DNA of 64,000 nucleotides, from the NCBI GenBank assembly GCA_963422655.1, contig OY730440.1, positions 1,240,001 to 1,304,000 of the forward strand, written 5' to 3'. The position numbers were made by a program, and so were the translations under genes. Source of the stretch: CATQHS01 sp963422655 (GTDB lineage: Bacteria > Actinomycetota > Acidimicrobiia > Acidimicrobiales > Aldehydirespiratoraceae). The notes beneath the pieces are model-generated. The model was not told the DNA's origin. It saw nothing but the letters and a program-made list of their open reading frames with translations, and did no database searches. Shown piece by piece: positions 7,977 through 16,133 of this stretch (positions are counted from its first letter, which is position 1; the number at the start of each line of letters is the position of its first letter).

Positions 7977-9712
7977 CACCGATCCCGCTGCGAAGGATCG
8001 ACGACGATCTCCGAGTTGCTTCGACCGGCCGGAACCATCGGATAGACGTTCTCGGAAGCCTGGGTGCGGAACTCCAACACCACCGGCCGGTCGTTGATCT
8101 CGTTGGCCTTTTGTATGGCCGGTGCCACCTCCTCGGGGGCTTCGACCCGCAGAGCCACGCAACCCATGGCCTCGGCCCACCGCACGTAGTCGGGGACCTC
8201 GTAGGAGAGATAGACCTCGCTGTAGCGCTGCGCGTAGAACATCTCCTGCCATTGGCGCACCATGCCCAGATAGGCGTTGTTGATCAGGGCCACCTTGACG
8301 GGGATGCGCTCGGTAGCCGCCGTGACCAGTTCCTGGGCCGTCATCTGGAAGCACCCGTCGCCGTCGACCGCCCACACCATGCGGTCGGGCATGCCGACCT
8401 TGGCCCCGATAGCGGCCGGGATGGAAAAGCCCATCGTTCCCAGACCCCCGGAGTTGACCCAGGTGTAGGGATGATCGAAGGTCCAGTACTGGCTGGCCCA
8501 CATCTGATGCTGACCCACACCCGAGGCCACGATGGTGTCATCGGGGGTGCTGTCACGGAGCTGTTCCATCACGAACTGGGGCTTGAGCAACTCCCCCGGC
8601 TCCGACTGTTCGTAGGTGAGGGGGTACTTCTCCTGCCAGCCGCTGATCCGGGACTTCCAGGCCCGGCGGTCGGGCTGGGCGTCCTCACCGAGCCGACGCA
8701 GAGCGGCAATGAGCTCGGTGATCACCAGCCGGCAATCGCCCCGGATAGCCACGGCCGCGGGCCGGACCTTGCCCAGCTCGGCTGCGTCGATATCGACGTG
8801 GATCACCTCGGCGTCGGGAGCGAAGCCGTCGAGGCGACCGGTCACCCGGTCGTCGAACCGGGCCCCGAGGGCAATAAGCAGATCGGATTCCTGCATGGCC
8901 GTCACCGCCGCGTATTTGCCATGCATGCCCGGCATGCCCAGGCAGAGATCGTGACTGTCGGGGAAGGCGCCCCGGGCCATGAGGGTGGTGACCACCGGAA
9001 CCTGCAACAACTCGGCCAGCTCCAGCAGAGCAGCCGCGGCCCGGGCCTTGAGGATCCCACCGCCCGCGTAGAGAACGGGCCGTTTCGACCGGCTGATGAG
9101 GGTGGCGGCAGCTCGGATCAGCTCCGGATCGCCGTGGACGACCGGGCGGTATCCAGGCAGTTCCATGCCTTCGTCGGACGGTTCGTACCAGGTCATGGCC
9201 GATCGTTCGTTGTTGGGATCCACGATGTCTTTGGGGATGTCCACCAGCACCGGGCCGGGTCGGCCGGTGGTGGCGATGTGAAACGCCTCGTGAATCACGC
9301 GAGGGATGTCTTGCGCCTCGGTGACCAAGAAGTTGTGTTTGGTCACCGACATGGTGATGCCGGTGGTGTCGCACTCCTGGAATGCGTCGGTGCCGACGGC
9401 CGGATAGGGAACCTGACCGGACACGCACACCATGGGTACGGAGTCCATGTGGGCGTCGCAGAGAGCAGTGACGATGTTGGTCACGCCCGGTCCCGATGTC
9501 ACCATGGCCACCCCGGGCCGACCGGTGGCGTGGGCGTACCCCTCGGCCATATGCCCGGCGCCCTGCTCGTGGCGAACCAAGACGTGACGAATGGGCGACT
9601 CGATGATCGGGTCGTACACGGGCAGGATGGCCCCGCCGGGCAGGCCGAATACTACTTCGGTGCCCTCGTGTTCAAGGGCTTTCACCAGCGCTTGCCCACC
9701 GGACATCTGCAT
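7976..9712 (-). CDS. ilvB: Acetolactate synthase large (catalytic) subunit
   Basis: Thiamine-diphosphate enzyme that condenses pyruvate with pyruvate or 2-ketobutyrate, the first step of branched-chain amino acid synthesis. The 578 residues contain the catalytic E49 in RHEQGAGHMAEGYA, the FAD-binding middle domain, and the ThDP/Mg motif starting at VDGDGCFQMTAQELVTA and ending in NN (about 456-480). It is translationally coupled to ilvN. Expression is very probably controlled by the attenuator at 9804-9901, between the promoter and this ATG. Confidence 0.96.
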   Translation of the reverse strand: MQMSGGQALVKALEHEGTEVVFGLPGGAILPVYDPIIESPIRHVLVRHEQGAGHMAEGYAHATGRPGVAMVTSGPGVTNIVTALCDAHMDSVPMVCVSGQVPYPAVGTDAFQECDTTGITMSVTKHNFLVTEAQDIPRVIHEAFHIATTGRPGPVLVDIPKDIVDPNNERSAMTWYEPSDEGMELPGYRPVVHGDPELIRAAATLISRSKRPVLYAGGGILKARAAAALLELAELLQVPVVTTLMARGAFPDSHDLCLGMPGMHGKYAAVTAMQESDLLIALGARFDDRVTGRLDGFAPDAEVIHVDIDAAELGKVRPAAVAIRGDCRLVITELIAALRRLGEDAQPDRRAWKSRISGWQEKYPLTYEQSEPGELLKPQFVMEQLRDSTPDDTIVASGVGQHQMWASQYWTFDHPYTWVNSGGLGTMGFSIPAAIGAKVGMPDRMVWAVDGDGCFQMTAQELVTAATERIPVKVALINNAYLGMVRQWQEMFYAQRYSEVYLSYEVPDYVRWAEAMGCVALRVEAPEEVAPAIQKANEINDRPVVLEFRTQASENVYPMVPAGRSNSEIVVDPSQRDR

Positions 9713-9803
9713 GACTTCTTCTCCGTGGTTCTCCGGATTCTACGTGATCGTCCGGTTCTCGGCTTCTGGGTTGAAATTGGGTCCAAGGGGGTTCACGTAA
9801 CGC

Positions 9804-9826
9804 AAAAGACCTCCCAGCGGGAGGTC
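9804..9826 (-). terminator. Intrinsic terminator (attenuator) ahead of ilvB
   Basis: On the minus strand GACCTCCC-GCT-GGGAGGTC forms a perfect 8-bp stem with a 3-base loop (9808-9826), followed directly by TTTTGCGTT. It lies between the branched-chain leader peptide (ending 9860) and the ilvB start at 9712, exactly where an attenuator is expected. Read-through should depend on ribosome position over the Val/Leu codons of the leader. Confidence 0.8.
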
Positions 9827-9859
9827 GAGCGCAACGATCGGTTTTTACGCGAACGTGCG

Positions 9860-9901
9860 CTAGTCGACTACTACCAGTACGAGAGTCGCAGCGCAGTCCA
9901 C
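9860..9901 (-). CDS. ilv leader peptide (MDCAATLVLVVVD)
   Basis: A 13-codon frame starting with GTG 9901 encodes MDCAATLVLVVVD and stops at TAG. Six of seven consecutive codons (L-V-L-V-V-V) are for branched-chain amino acids, the hallmark of an attenuation leader. There is no Shine-Dalgarno sequence. A promoter (TTGCCA, 17 bases, CATACT) places the transcript start on or next to the GTG, so the leader is probably translated from a leaderless end. The terminator hairpin begins 34 bases after the stop. Low charge for Val/Leu tRNA would stall ribosomes here and favour ilvBN expression. Confidence 0.78.
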   Translation of the reverse strand: MDCAATLVLVVVD

Positions 9902-9907
9902 GGCTGA

Positions 9908-9936
9908 AGTATGGCGGCTCGGCTCAAGTCTGGCAA
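9908..9936 (-). promoter_or_regulatory. ilvBN promoter
   Basis: The -35 element TTGCCA (9931-9936) matches the consensus at 5 of 6 bases. It is followed by a 17-base spacer and the -10 element CATACT (9908-9913). Six bases further on is the GTG of the leader peptide, giving a start site at or within a base of 9901. The promoter overlaps the region in front of the divergent MATE gene. Confidence 0.65.
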
Positions 9937-9960
9937 CGTTACCGCACCGGTGCGGCGGCC

Positions 9961-9966
9961 TAATCT
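9961..9966 (+). promoter_or_regulatory. Probable -10 element of the MATE transporter gene
   Basis: TAATCT is followed by seven bases and then GTG 9974, the geometry of a leaderless transcript. No clear -35 is seen at the ideal distance. This supports GTG 9974 as the start rather than the upstream in-frame ATG 9911, which would fall inside the ilv promoter. Confidence 0.45.
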
Positions 9967-9973
9967 CGGCCCA

Positions 9974-11314
9974 GTGCCAACATCACCGGTACGAACCCGC
10001 CTGGCTTGGACCCCCGACGACTCAGAGATCTGGCGCCTGGCCTGGCCTGCTCTGGGTGCTCTGACGGCGGAGCCTCTCTACGTGCTGGCCGACACTGCCA
10101 TCGTCGGCCGTCTCGGCACTCCTCAACTGGCCGGCCTGGCCCTGGCTGCGTCCATCTTGTTGATCGGGCATTCGCTGTTCATATTCCTCGCCTATGGCAC
10201 CACCGCGGCCGTAGCCCGCCTGCTCGGCGCGAGCGAACACCGCCGGGCCGCTCACCAGGCCGTCCAGAGCACCTGGCTGGCCTTTCTGGTCGGGTCGGTC
10301 CTGGCCGTGGCCGGGATCGTCTTCACGCCCACACTCGTCGGCGTCGTCGGTGGAGACGACCCGGTGGTGCGGCACAACGCTGTGGTGTACCTGCGGATAT
10401 CCCTGCTCGGCTTTCCGGCCATGCTGGTGGCCTTGGCCGGGGTCGGGTACCTGCGCGGGCTGCAGGACACCAGGCGTCCGTTCCTGGTGGCACTGGGGTC
10501 GGCCCTGTTCAACCTCGGGCTCGAGATCGTGCTCGTGTACGGCTTCGATCAGGGAATAGGTGCCTCGGCCCTGTCCACAGTGATCGCTCAGACCGCGGCC
10601 GCCGGGGTCTTCGTCTGGTGGGTCAAGGTGGCCGTAGCCGCTCACGGGGTGATGCTGCGACCCGACATGACTGTGATCGGACGGCTGGCGGTGGCGGGAT
10701 TCGACCTGTTCATACGGACGGCGGCCCTGCGGGGCGGTCTGGTCGTCACCGTGGCCGTGGCGGCCCGGATCGGGACCGACGACCTGGCTGCTCACCAGAT
10801 CGCCTTCGAGGTGTGGGCAACCCTGGCCTTGGCCCTCGATGCAGTGGCCATTGCCGGGCAGGCCCTTATCGGCCGGGCCTTGGGGGCGGCCGAGATCGAC
10901 CGGGCCAAGGTGTTGGGGCGGCGGATGATGGAGTGGGGACTGGTGACCGGCGCCGCGATCGGCGGAGCTGTCCTGGCTGTTTCGGGGCCGCTGCCCCACG
11001 TGTTCACCGAGGACCCGGCCGTGGCCGGGCTGGCATCCTTCCTGTTGTTGCTCACTGCAATAGCCCAGCCCGCCAACGGGGTCGTGTTCGCCCTCGACGG
11101 GGTGCTGATCGGTGCCGGCGACCTGCGCTTCTTGGGGATCGCCATGGTCGCAGCCGGCTCCGTGCTCATGGGTGGAGGGCTCGTCGTCGCTTCTACCGGG
11201 GCTGGAATCGGCTGGCTCTGGGCTGCTCTGTACGCCTGGATGCTCACCCGCATCGCAGCGCTGTTGTGGCGCTTCGCTGGTCCTCACTGGCTGGTCGTCG
11301 GCGCCGACCGCTGA
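9974..11314 (+). CDS. MATE family efflux transporter (DinF-like)
   Basis: Multidrug/toxin exporter driven by a Na+ or H+ gradient, in the cytoplasmic membrane. About 446 residues with twelve predicted helices. The N-terminal EIWRLAWPALGALTAEPLYVLADTAIVGRLG is typical of the DinF subgroup in two consecutive stretches, and the pseudo-repeat appears again in the second half (FIRTAALRGGLVV, AAHQIAFEVW). GTG 9974 is preferred: a TAATCT element lies 7 bases before it, conservation begins right after, and an alternative ATG at 9911 overlaps the divergent ilvBN promoter. Confidence 0.9.
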   Translation: MPTSPVRTRLAWTPDDSEIWRLAWPALGALTAEPLYVLADTAIVGRLGTPQLAGLALAASILLIGHSLFIFLAYGTTAAVARLLGASEHRRAAHQAVQSTWLAFLVGSVLAVAGIVFTPTLVGVVGGDDPVVRHNAVVYLRISLLGFPAMLVALAGVGYLRGLQDTRRPFLVALGSALFNLGLEIVLVYGFDQGIGASALSTVIAQTAAAGVFVWWVKVAVAAHGVMLRPDMTVIGRLAVAGFDLFIRTAALRGGLVVTVAVAARIGTDDLAAHQIAFEVWATLALALDAVAIAGQALIGRALGAAEIDRAKVLGRRMMEWGLVTGAAIGGAVLAVSGPLPHVFTEDPAVAGLASFLLLLTAIAQPANGVVFALDGVLIGAGDLRFLGIAMVAAGSVLMGGGLVVASTGAGIGWLWAALYAWMLTRIAALLWRFAGPHWLVVGADR

Positions 11315-11338
11315 GGCAGTTGTCGCGACCACCCCCCT

Positions 11339-11587
11339 TCAGCTTCCGTTGATCCAGCCCTTTGAGGTGGCCTTGCGCAATCCTTCGACGCGATCTTGCA
11401 CTCCGAGCACCTTCCACAACTTGGCGAGCTCCCGGTATATCGAACGTTCCGAGTAACTGAGCTCCGCCGCTATGTCGACGATCTGCATGCCCGACGCCAC
11501 CTTTTCGAGCAGGATCCGTTGATCGTCGGCAAGCGTGACCGGCGACAGAACGACCGGCCCGCGGCAACAGAGACGGCGTCCGCGGTA
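11339..11587 (-). pseudogene. LuxR-type helix-turn-helix fragment (C-terminal end only)
   Basis: A minus-strand frame between two stops (TGA 11588-11590 and 11339-11341) reads LADDQRILLEKVASGMQIVD, then IAAELSYSERSIYRELAKLW and KVLGVQDRVEGLRKATSKGW in direct succession. This is a clean LuxR/GerE helix-turn-helix (recognition helix SYSERSIYRELAKLW), as at the C-terminus of actinobacterial response-regulator-like proteins. There is no receiver or sensor domain in front; the upstream bases run through stops in this frame. The only start inside is a weak GTG giving a 53-residue protein. A truncated gene is more likely than a functional mini-regulator. Confidence 0.6.
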
Positions 11588-11746
11588 TCAGAGGTCCTCG
11601 ACCTCCGCTCGAAGCCCCAAACCCGAAGCTCTCTGCTCCCCGAGGACACCTGCCACCACCTGACACCACCTGCCAGTCGTCTGCCAAAAGTTGGCAGCTC
11701 CTCGCCCCGAATTGTCAGACATCCATCAGACGACGCGATCCTCGCC

Positions 11747-12010
11747 TTGACCGATGACGGGTCGATCGATCTGATCGGCGAAGATAGATTCACTATAGGA
11801 ACCTTTGCAGTGCCATGGGCAACCGCTGTCGATGGCTCCGATATCGCAACCTCTTACCATCTTGATGGCCAGACAATCGTTCAGATAGTAAACACCGTGA
11901 CTAGCGAACTCTACCCTATAATAGCTGACCCGAAGTTCACCTGGGGCTGGATAAACGGCAGGGAGATGTCTCAAAATACGAACGAACTTTCCTTATATTC
12001 TCTCATATAG
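11747..12010 (+). pseudogene. C-terminal fragment of an unrelated secreted-type protein
   Basis: From about 11710 the base composition becomes AT-richer and a plus-strand frame reads ALTDDGSIDLIGEDRFTIG, then FAVPWATAVDGSDIATSYHL, DGQTIVQIVNTVTSELYPI and IADPKFTWGWING, ending at TAG 12010. The PWA-D-G ... Y-DG-T-VQ-V ... YPI-ADP pattern recalls a short domain that I have seen near the C-terminus of large secreted actinobacterial proteins. There is no ATG or GTG in frame at its beginning, and a normal signal sequence is absent. I take it to be the tail of a gene whose front was lost. Confidence 0.45.
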
Positions 12011-12147
12011 TGGCGGATATTGCAGATGAAGGGTGCTCGCGAGCAAACAACGATACAAGATGCACTGCCAGACATTGTGGTGATTATTTGATCATGGCAA
12101 TCATGCCGGTGTGGTGGCTTCTACGCTGGCGTCGATCAGATAATTAG
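12010..12147 (+). CDS. Small Cys-containing membrane-type peptide, unidentified
   Basis: GTG 12010 overlaps the stop of the preceding fragment (TAGTG). It opens a 45-residue frame with three cysteines (GCS, RCTAR, HCGD) followed by a hydrophobic stretch YLIMAIMPVWWLLRW. It could be a translationally coupled small protein or the out-of-frame continuation of the broken gene. No family is recognised. The remaining bases up to 12242 show no gene. Confidence 0.25.
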   Translation: MADIADEGCSRANNDTRCTARHCGDYLIMAIMPVWWLLRWRRSDN

Positions 12148-12242
12148 TTCACGACTTGGTGGTCGAATCAACAGGGAGGTCAACGCAACCGATCACTTCA
12201 CCCCTGACAGGATCGGGTACGAGCCATCGAAACGTCGGGTTC

Positions 12243-13700
12243 CTAACCGGCATTGGACACCAAGAGTCGGCTCACGGCGGCGCCGTCGGCCCGGCCCCGG
12301 GTGGCCCGCATGACCCGGCCGGTGAGGAACCCGGTCATCTTCTTGCGGTCGGCGTCGTCGCCGGTGCAGAACCGTGACCACTCGCCGGGGTGAGCTTTGA
12401 TCACCCGGTCCACTACCACCTCCAGATCATCGTCGGCCAGGGCCTCGAATCCCCGGCTCCGGGCGATGGCGGCCGGATCGCCGCCCGACGCCACCAGCTC
12501 AGCCAGCACCTGCTTGGCCTGAGTGGCGGTGAGGTCCCCGGCCGACTCCATGGCCACAACCGCGGCCAGCCCCTCTCCGGTCACCTTCGACCAGTCCTCC
12601 ACAGCCAGGTCGTTGACCACCCGGGTGACGATCAGCTCGGGATCGGCGCCGGCTCTCACAGCAGCCGACACCAGATGGTCCTGGCCTCGTTCCACCAGCA
12701 GCGCCGCCGCCTCGGCCGGGATCGAACCGATGGCCGACAACGCGGCTCGGCGGGCGGCGGGCAACGGTGGCATAGCCGCGTCGACGGCCGCGACAGCGGC
12801 GTCGGGGGCCAGCACCGGCACCAGATCGGGTTCGGGGAAGTAGCGGTAGTCCTCGGCCTCCTCCTTGGACCGACCGGCCGTGGTCCGACCTGCGGTTTCA
12901 TCCCAGTGCCGGGTCTGCTGGCGGGGCTGCTCGCCACCGGTCCAGAGATCGACATGGCGCCGGGCTTCGTAAGCAATGGCCCGGCCCAGCGACCGCAGCG
13001 AGTTGAGATTCTTGATCTCGCACCGGGTTCGCAGCTCGCCGGTACCGGTGGGCCGAACCGACACGTTGGCGTCGACCCGCATCGAGCCTTCCTGCATCCG
13101 GGCATCCGACACCCCGGTGGCCACCAAGATGGCCCGTAGCTCGCTCACGTAGGCCCGGGCCGCCTCGGTGGTGGTGATGTCAGGGCGGCTCACGATCTCC
13201 ACCAGCGGCACCCCGGCCCGATTGTAATCGACGAGCGAGTACACGGCGTCGTGGATCCGTCCACCGAAGCCCATATGGGTGGTCTTGCCGGTGTCCTCCT
13301 CGATGTGGGCCCGCTCGATCCCCACCACCGACCCGTCGGGTAGCTCCAGCCGCCCGGCGGTATTGGTAGGCCGGTCGTACTGGGAGATCTGATAGTTCTT
13401 GGGCATGTCGGGGTAGAAGTAGTTCTTGCGGGCGAATACCGACGTCTCGACCCCGCAGCCCAAGGCCCGACCCAACCGCATGGCCAGCTCCACCGCCTTG
13501 GCGTTGACGACCGGCAGCGAGCCGGGCAACCCCAGACAGGTAGGGCACACGTTGGTGTTGGGCTCGTCCCCGAAGCGGTTGGCGCAGCCGCAGAACAACT
13601 TGGTGGCCGTGGTCAGCTCGACATGCACCTCCAAGCCCACCACCAGCTCCCAGTCGGCGGGAAGCGCCGGCTCGTGGAGAGCCGAAGCGGCGGCGCTCAC
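12243..13700 (-). CDS. gatB: Asp/Glu-tRNA(Asn/Gln) amidotransferase subunit B
   Basis: Recognises mischarged Glu-tRNA(Gln) or Asp-tRNA(Asn) and activates it with ATP for amidation in the GatCAB complex. The 485 residues have the GatB hallmark VVGLEVHVELTTATKLFCGC at the N-terminus, the zinc-site partner NVCPTCLGLPG, and a C-terminal YqeY-like tail domain. I chose GTG 13700 because it overlaps the gatA stop by four bases (GTGA) and fits the family start. The longer open frame upstream is inside gatA. Confidence 0.95.
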   Translation of the reverse strand: MSAAASALHEPALPADWELVVGLEVHVELTTATKLFCGCANRFGDEPNTNVCPTCLGLPGSLPVVNAKAVELAMRLGRALGCGVETSVFARKNYFYPDMPKNYQISQYDRPTNTAGRLELPDGSVVGIERAHIEEDTGKTTHMGFGGRIHDAVYSLVDYNRAGVPLVEIVSRPDITTTEAARAYVSELRAILVATGVSDARMQEGSMRVDANVSVRPTGTGELRTRCEIKNLNSLRSLGRAIAYEARRHVDLWTGGEQPRQQTRHWDETAGRTTAGRSKEEAEDYRYFPEPDLVPVLAPDAAVAAVDAAMPPLPAARRAALSAIGSIPAEAAALLVERGQDHLVSAAVRAGADPELIVTRVVNDLAVEDWSKVTGEGLAAVVAMESAGDLTATQAKQVLAELVASGGDPAAIARSRGFEALADDDLEVVVDRVIKAHPGEWSRFCTGDDADRKKMTGFLTGRVMRATRGRADGAAVSRLLVSNAG

Positions 13701-15217
13701 CGGCCCGGCCCGGCCCCGGTGAGATCGGCGGCGGACTGCTCCAGCACCACCGCCGCTCGCCACAAGGCGCTTCGCCCCGCCGGAACCTCGGCCAAGGTGG
13801 GCCCGAGGAGTTGCACACCCACCGGTAAGCCGTCCTCACCGGCGCCGAACGGAATCGAGATAGCGGGGTGGCCGGCCAGATTGGAAGGAACCGTACACAC
13901 GTCGTTGAAGTACATCGTCAGCGGATCGGCCGTCTTGGCCCCCAACTCGAAGGCAGTCGTCGGTGCTGTCGGGCACACCAAGAGATCGAACCGTTCGTAG
14001 GCGGCGGCCAGCTCCCGTCGCATCAGCGTGCGCACCCGCAGCGCCTTGCCGTAGAAGGCGTCGTAGTAGCCGGCCGACAGTGCGTAGGTGCCGAGCATGA
14101 TCCTTCGCTTCACCTCGGCGCCGAAACCGGCGGTGCGGGTGTTCGTGTTCATCTCAGCCGTGGTATCTCCCGCAACCCGAAGCCCGAAACGCACCCCGTC
14201 GTAGCGGGCCAGGTTGCTCGACGCCTCGGCCGGCGCGATCAGGTAATAGGCCGACAGCCCCAGCCGGGCCGAGGGCACCGAGACCGGCTCGACGACGGCA
14301 CCAGCCGTTTCCAGGGCCGACACCGCCTCGTCGACACGGGCCAGCACATCGGCGGCGAGGCCCTTCACGCCCGCCTCGGAGCCGGGCCCCCCGGTACCGC
14401 ACAGCTCGGCTACGACACCGATGCGCAGGCCCTCGACCCCCGCCGCCCTCTCCTGCTCACCGACCCCATCGCAGCAGCGCCGACCGGTCGGACCGGACAC
14501 AGCCGGATCGAGCGAGGTCGAGTCGAGCGGATCGAGACCAGCGATGACCTCGTAGAGAGCAGCGGCGTCTGCCACCGACACCGCCATGGGTCCGATCTGA
14601 TCCAGCGACGAGGCAAAGGCGATCAGCCCATAGCGAGACACCGCGCCGTAGGTGGGTTTCATCCCCACCACCCCGCACAACGCCGCAGGCTGGCGAACCG
14701 AACCCCCCGTATCGGATCCCAGAGCCAAGGGCGCGAACCCGGCTGCGACCGCTGCGGCCGAACCACCGCTCGAACCACCCGGGACCCGGGTCAGATCGTG
14801 AGGGTTGCGGGTGGGGCCGAAGGCGGAGTGCTCGGTGGAGGAGCCCATGCAGAACTCATCGAGGTTGGTCTTACCGATGATGATGGCGTCGGCGGCCCGC
14901 AGCCGCTCCACCACGGTGGCGTCGTAGGGAGGGTGCCAGCCTTCGAGGATTCGCGACGAGCACGTAGTCGGGGTGCCCCGGGTGCAGAGGCTGTCCTTTA
15001 CAGCCACGGGCACGCCCGCCAGCGGCCCGACCTCGTCGCCCCGAGCCACAGCCGCGTCGATCCCCTCGGCCGCGGCTCGGGCTTCGTCGGCCATCACGTG
15101 ATTGAAAGCGCAGATGTCTCGTTCCCGGTCGGCGATGCGATCGAGATGTTCCTCGACCACGGATCGAGCCGACCGCTCGCCGGCCGCCACCGCCGAAGCG
15201 ATATCGAGAGCGGTCAC
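13697..15217 (-). CDS. gatA: Asp/Glu-tRNA(Asn/Gln) amidotransferase subunit A
   Basis: Glutamine amidase that supplies ammonia for the transamidation. The amidase-signature triad is present: Lys in PVAVKDSLCT (about residue 73), Ser in PGGSSGGSAAAVAAG, and the nucleophile Ser in DTGGSVRQPA. The length of 506 is slightly above the usual 485 because of an insertion after PLDSTSLDPAVSGPTGR. GTG 15217 overlaps the gatC stop by four bases. This is the middle gene of the gatC-gatA-gatB operon. Confidence 0.96.
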   Translation of the reverse strand: MTALDIASAVAAGERSARSVVEEHLDRIADRERDICAFNHVMADEARAAAEGIDAAVARGDEVGPLAGVPVAVKDSLCTRGTPTTCSSRILEGWHPPYDATVVERLRAADAIIIGKTNLDEFCMGSSTEHSAFGPTRNPHDLTRVPGGSSGGSAAAVAAGFAPLALGSDTGGSVRQPAALCGVVGMKPTYGAVSRYGLIAFASSLDQIGPMAVSVADAAALYEVIAGLDPLDSTSLDPAVSGPTGRRCCDGVGEQERAAGVEGLRIGVVAELCGTGGPGSEAGVKGLAADVLARVDEAVSALETAGAVVEPVSVPSARLGLSAYYLIAPAEASSNLARYDGVRFGLRVAGDTTAEMNTNTRTAGFGAEVKRRIMLGTYALSAGYYDAFYGKALRVRTLMRRELAAAYERFDLLVCPTAPTTAFELGAKTADPLTMYFNDVCTVPSNLAGHPAISIPFGAGEDGLPVGVQLLGPTLAEVPAGRSALWRAAVVLEQSAADLTGAGPGR

Positions 15218-15528
15218 GGAGCCTCACCGAGGATGGACGGGACCCGGAACTGGCCGTCCTGGCGGACCGGGGCTTGGGCCAGCACCTCGTCACGGTCCAG
15301 CGAGGGTCGAATCTCGTCGGAACGGGTGACGTCTGTGAGCGCCGGAGGGTGAGCGGTGGGCGCAACGTCGGTGACATCGTCGGTGACATCGAGCGCGGCC
15401 ACGTCGGCAGCGTGGTCGAGCACGGCTGCGAGCTGACCGGTGAGCTCGTCCAGTTCGGCCTCGGTAAAACGCAGCCGAGCCAGCCCGGCCACGTGGCGCA
15501 CCTCGTCGCGGGTGATACGTTCGGCCAT
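15214..15528 (-). CDS. gatC: Asp/Glu-tRNA(Asn/Gln) amidotransferase subunit C
   Basis: Small scaffold subunit (104 residues) that holds GatA and GatB together. The pattern RDEVRHVAGLARLRFTEAEL followed by FRVPSILGE near the end is diagnostic. The start at ATG 15528 lies directly after the stop of a 43-codon frame (TGA 15529-15531), and it couples to gatA downstream by a four-base overlap. Confidence 0.95.
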   Translation of the reverse strand: MAERITRDEVRHVAGLARLRFTEAELDELTGQLAAVLDHAADVAALDVTDDVTDVAPTAHPPALTDVTRSDEIRPSLDRDEVLAQAPVRQDGQFRVPSILGEAP

Positions 15529-15660
15529 TCAGCTTCCCTCGATCAACCGTTGCAAGGCGTCGGGGTCGTCCAGCACCGCCTGCACCACGCCGTATCGAAC
15601 GTCGGCCACGATGCTACGGTCACGACGACCCCTCCGAACAACCTCCCTGGAGGTGCTCAT
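15529..15660 (-). CDS. Small hypothetical protein ahead of gatC
   Basis: A 43-codon frame (ATG 15660 to TGA 15529) ends one base before the gatC ATG. It reads MSTSREVVRRGRRDRSIVAD and then VRYGVVQAVLDDPDALQRLI plus EGS. It has a GGGAG sequence 7 bases before the ATG and codon use like its neighbours. A basic N-terminal half and an amphipathic C-terminal helix are predicted. The tight fit to gatC suggests translational coupling. No family is recognised and it could be spurious. Confidence 0.45.
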   Translation of the reverse strand: MSTSREVVRRGRRDRSIVADVRYGVVQAVLDDPDALQRLIEGS

Positions 15661-15677
15661 ACTAGTCTCCCGGCGCG

Positions 15678-16133
15678 GTGGCACCTTATGAGTTCCTGAG
15701 CCCGGAGTGGATTACGGCGGCGCGAGCCCTTCGCCAAGAGCTCACCACCCGTATGCCGCTGCCGGGCGGAGACTACGACATCACCGCGAGCCGCCAGGGT
15801 TCGCAAGTCGGTGCAGTTGTCGTCAATGTCGTGATAACCGACGCTCCCTTCGACGATCCTCGGATCGAGGGCCACATCGACACGGCATCGGTATCGGTGA
15901 TCGAGGAGGGTCACCGCTGCGACGCCGATCTCAGCATCGAGCTCTCCTACGACCTGGCTCGCGATCTCTTCTCTCGGCGCGACCCTCAGGACTTCTTTCG
16001 AGCCGTTTTCACCGGGCAGGTCAAGGTGAGCGGCGACAGTTCGAAACTGCTGCAAATCCCGCTTCCGTCGACGGTGGAACCCGATCCGCCGACCGCCGAG
16101 TTGGCTCGCCGCATCGACGAAATCACTGCGTAG
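15678..16133 (+). CDS. SCP2 sterol-binding domain protein
   Basis: Single SCP2-like lipid-binding domain of 151 residues beginning EFLSPEWITAARALRQEL, with the beta-rich core through DADLSIELSYDLARDLF and FFRAVFTGQVKVSGD. Such small proteins bind acyl or sterol ligands in the cytoplasm and are frequent in actinobacteria. GTG 15678 is the only convincing start. It is divergent from the gat operon and overlaps the 3' end of the PASTA kinase by 11 bases, tail to tail. The ligand is unknown. Confidence 0.75.
   Translation: MAPYEFLSPEWITAARALRQELTTRMPLPGGDYDITASRQGSQVGAVVVNVVITDAPFDDPRIEGHIDTASVSVIEEGHRCDADLSIELSYDLARDLFSRRDPQDFFRAVFTGQVKVSGDSSKLLQIPLPSTVEPDPPTAELARRIDEITA

Noticed and set aside
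8111..9907. Open plus-strand frame of almost 600 codons
   Set aside because: It is antisense to ilvB, has no recognisable domain, and is a composition artefact.
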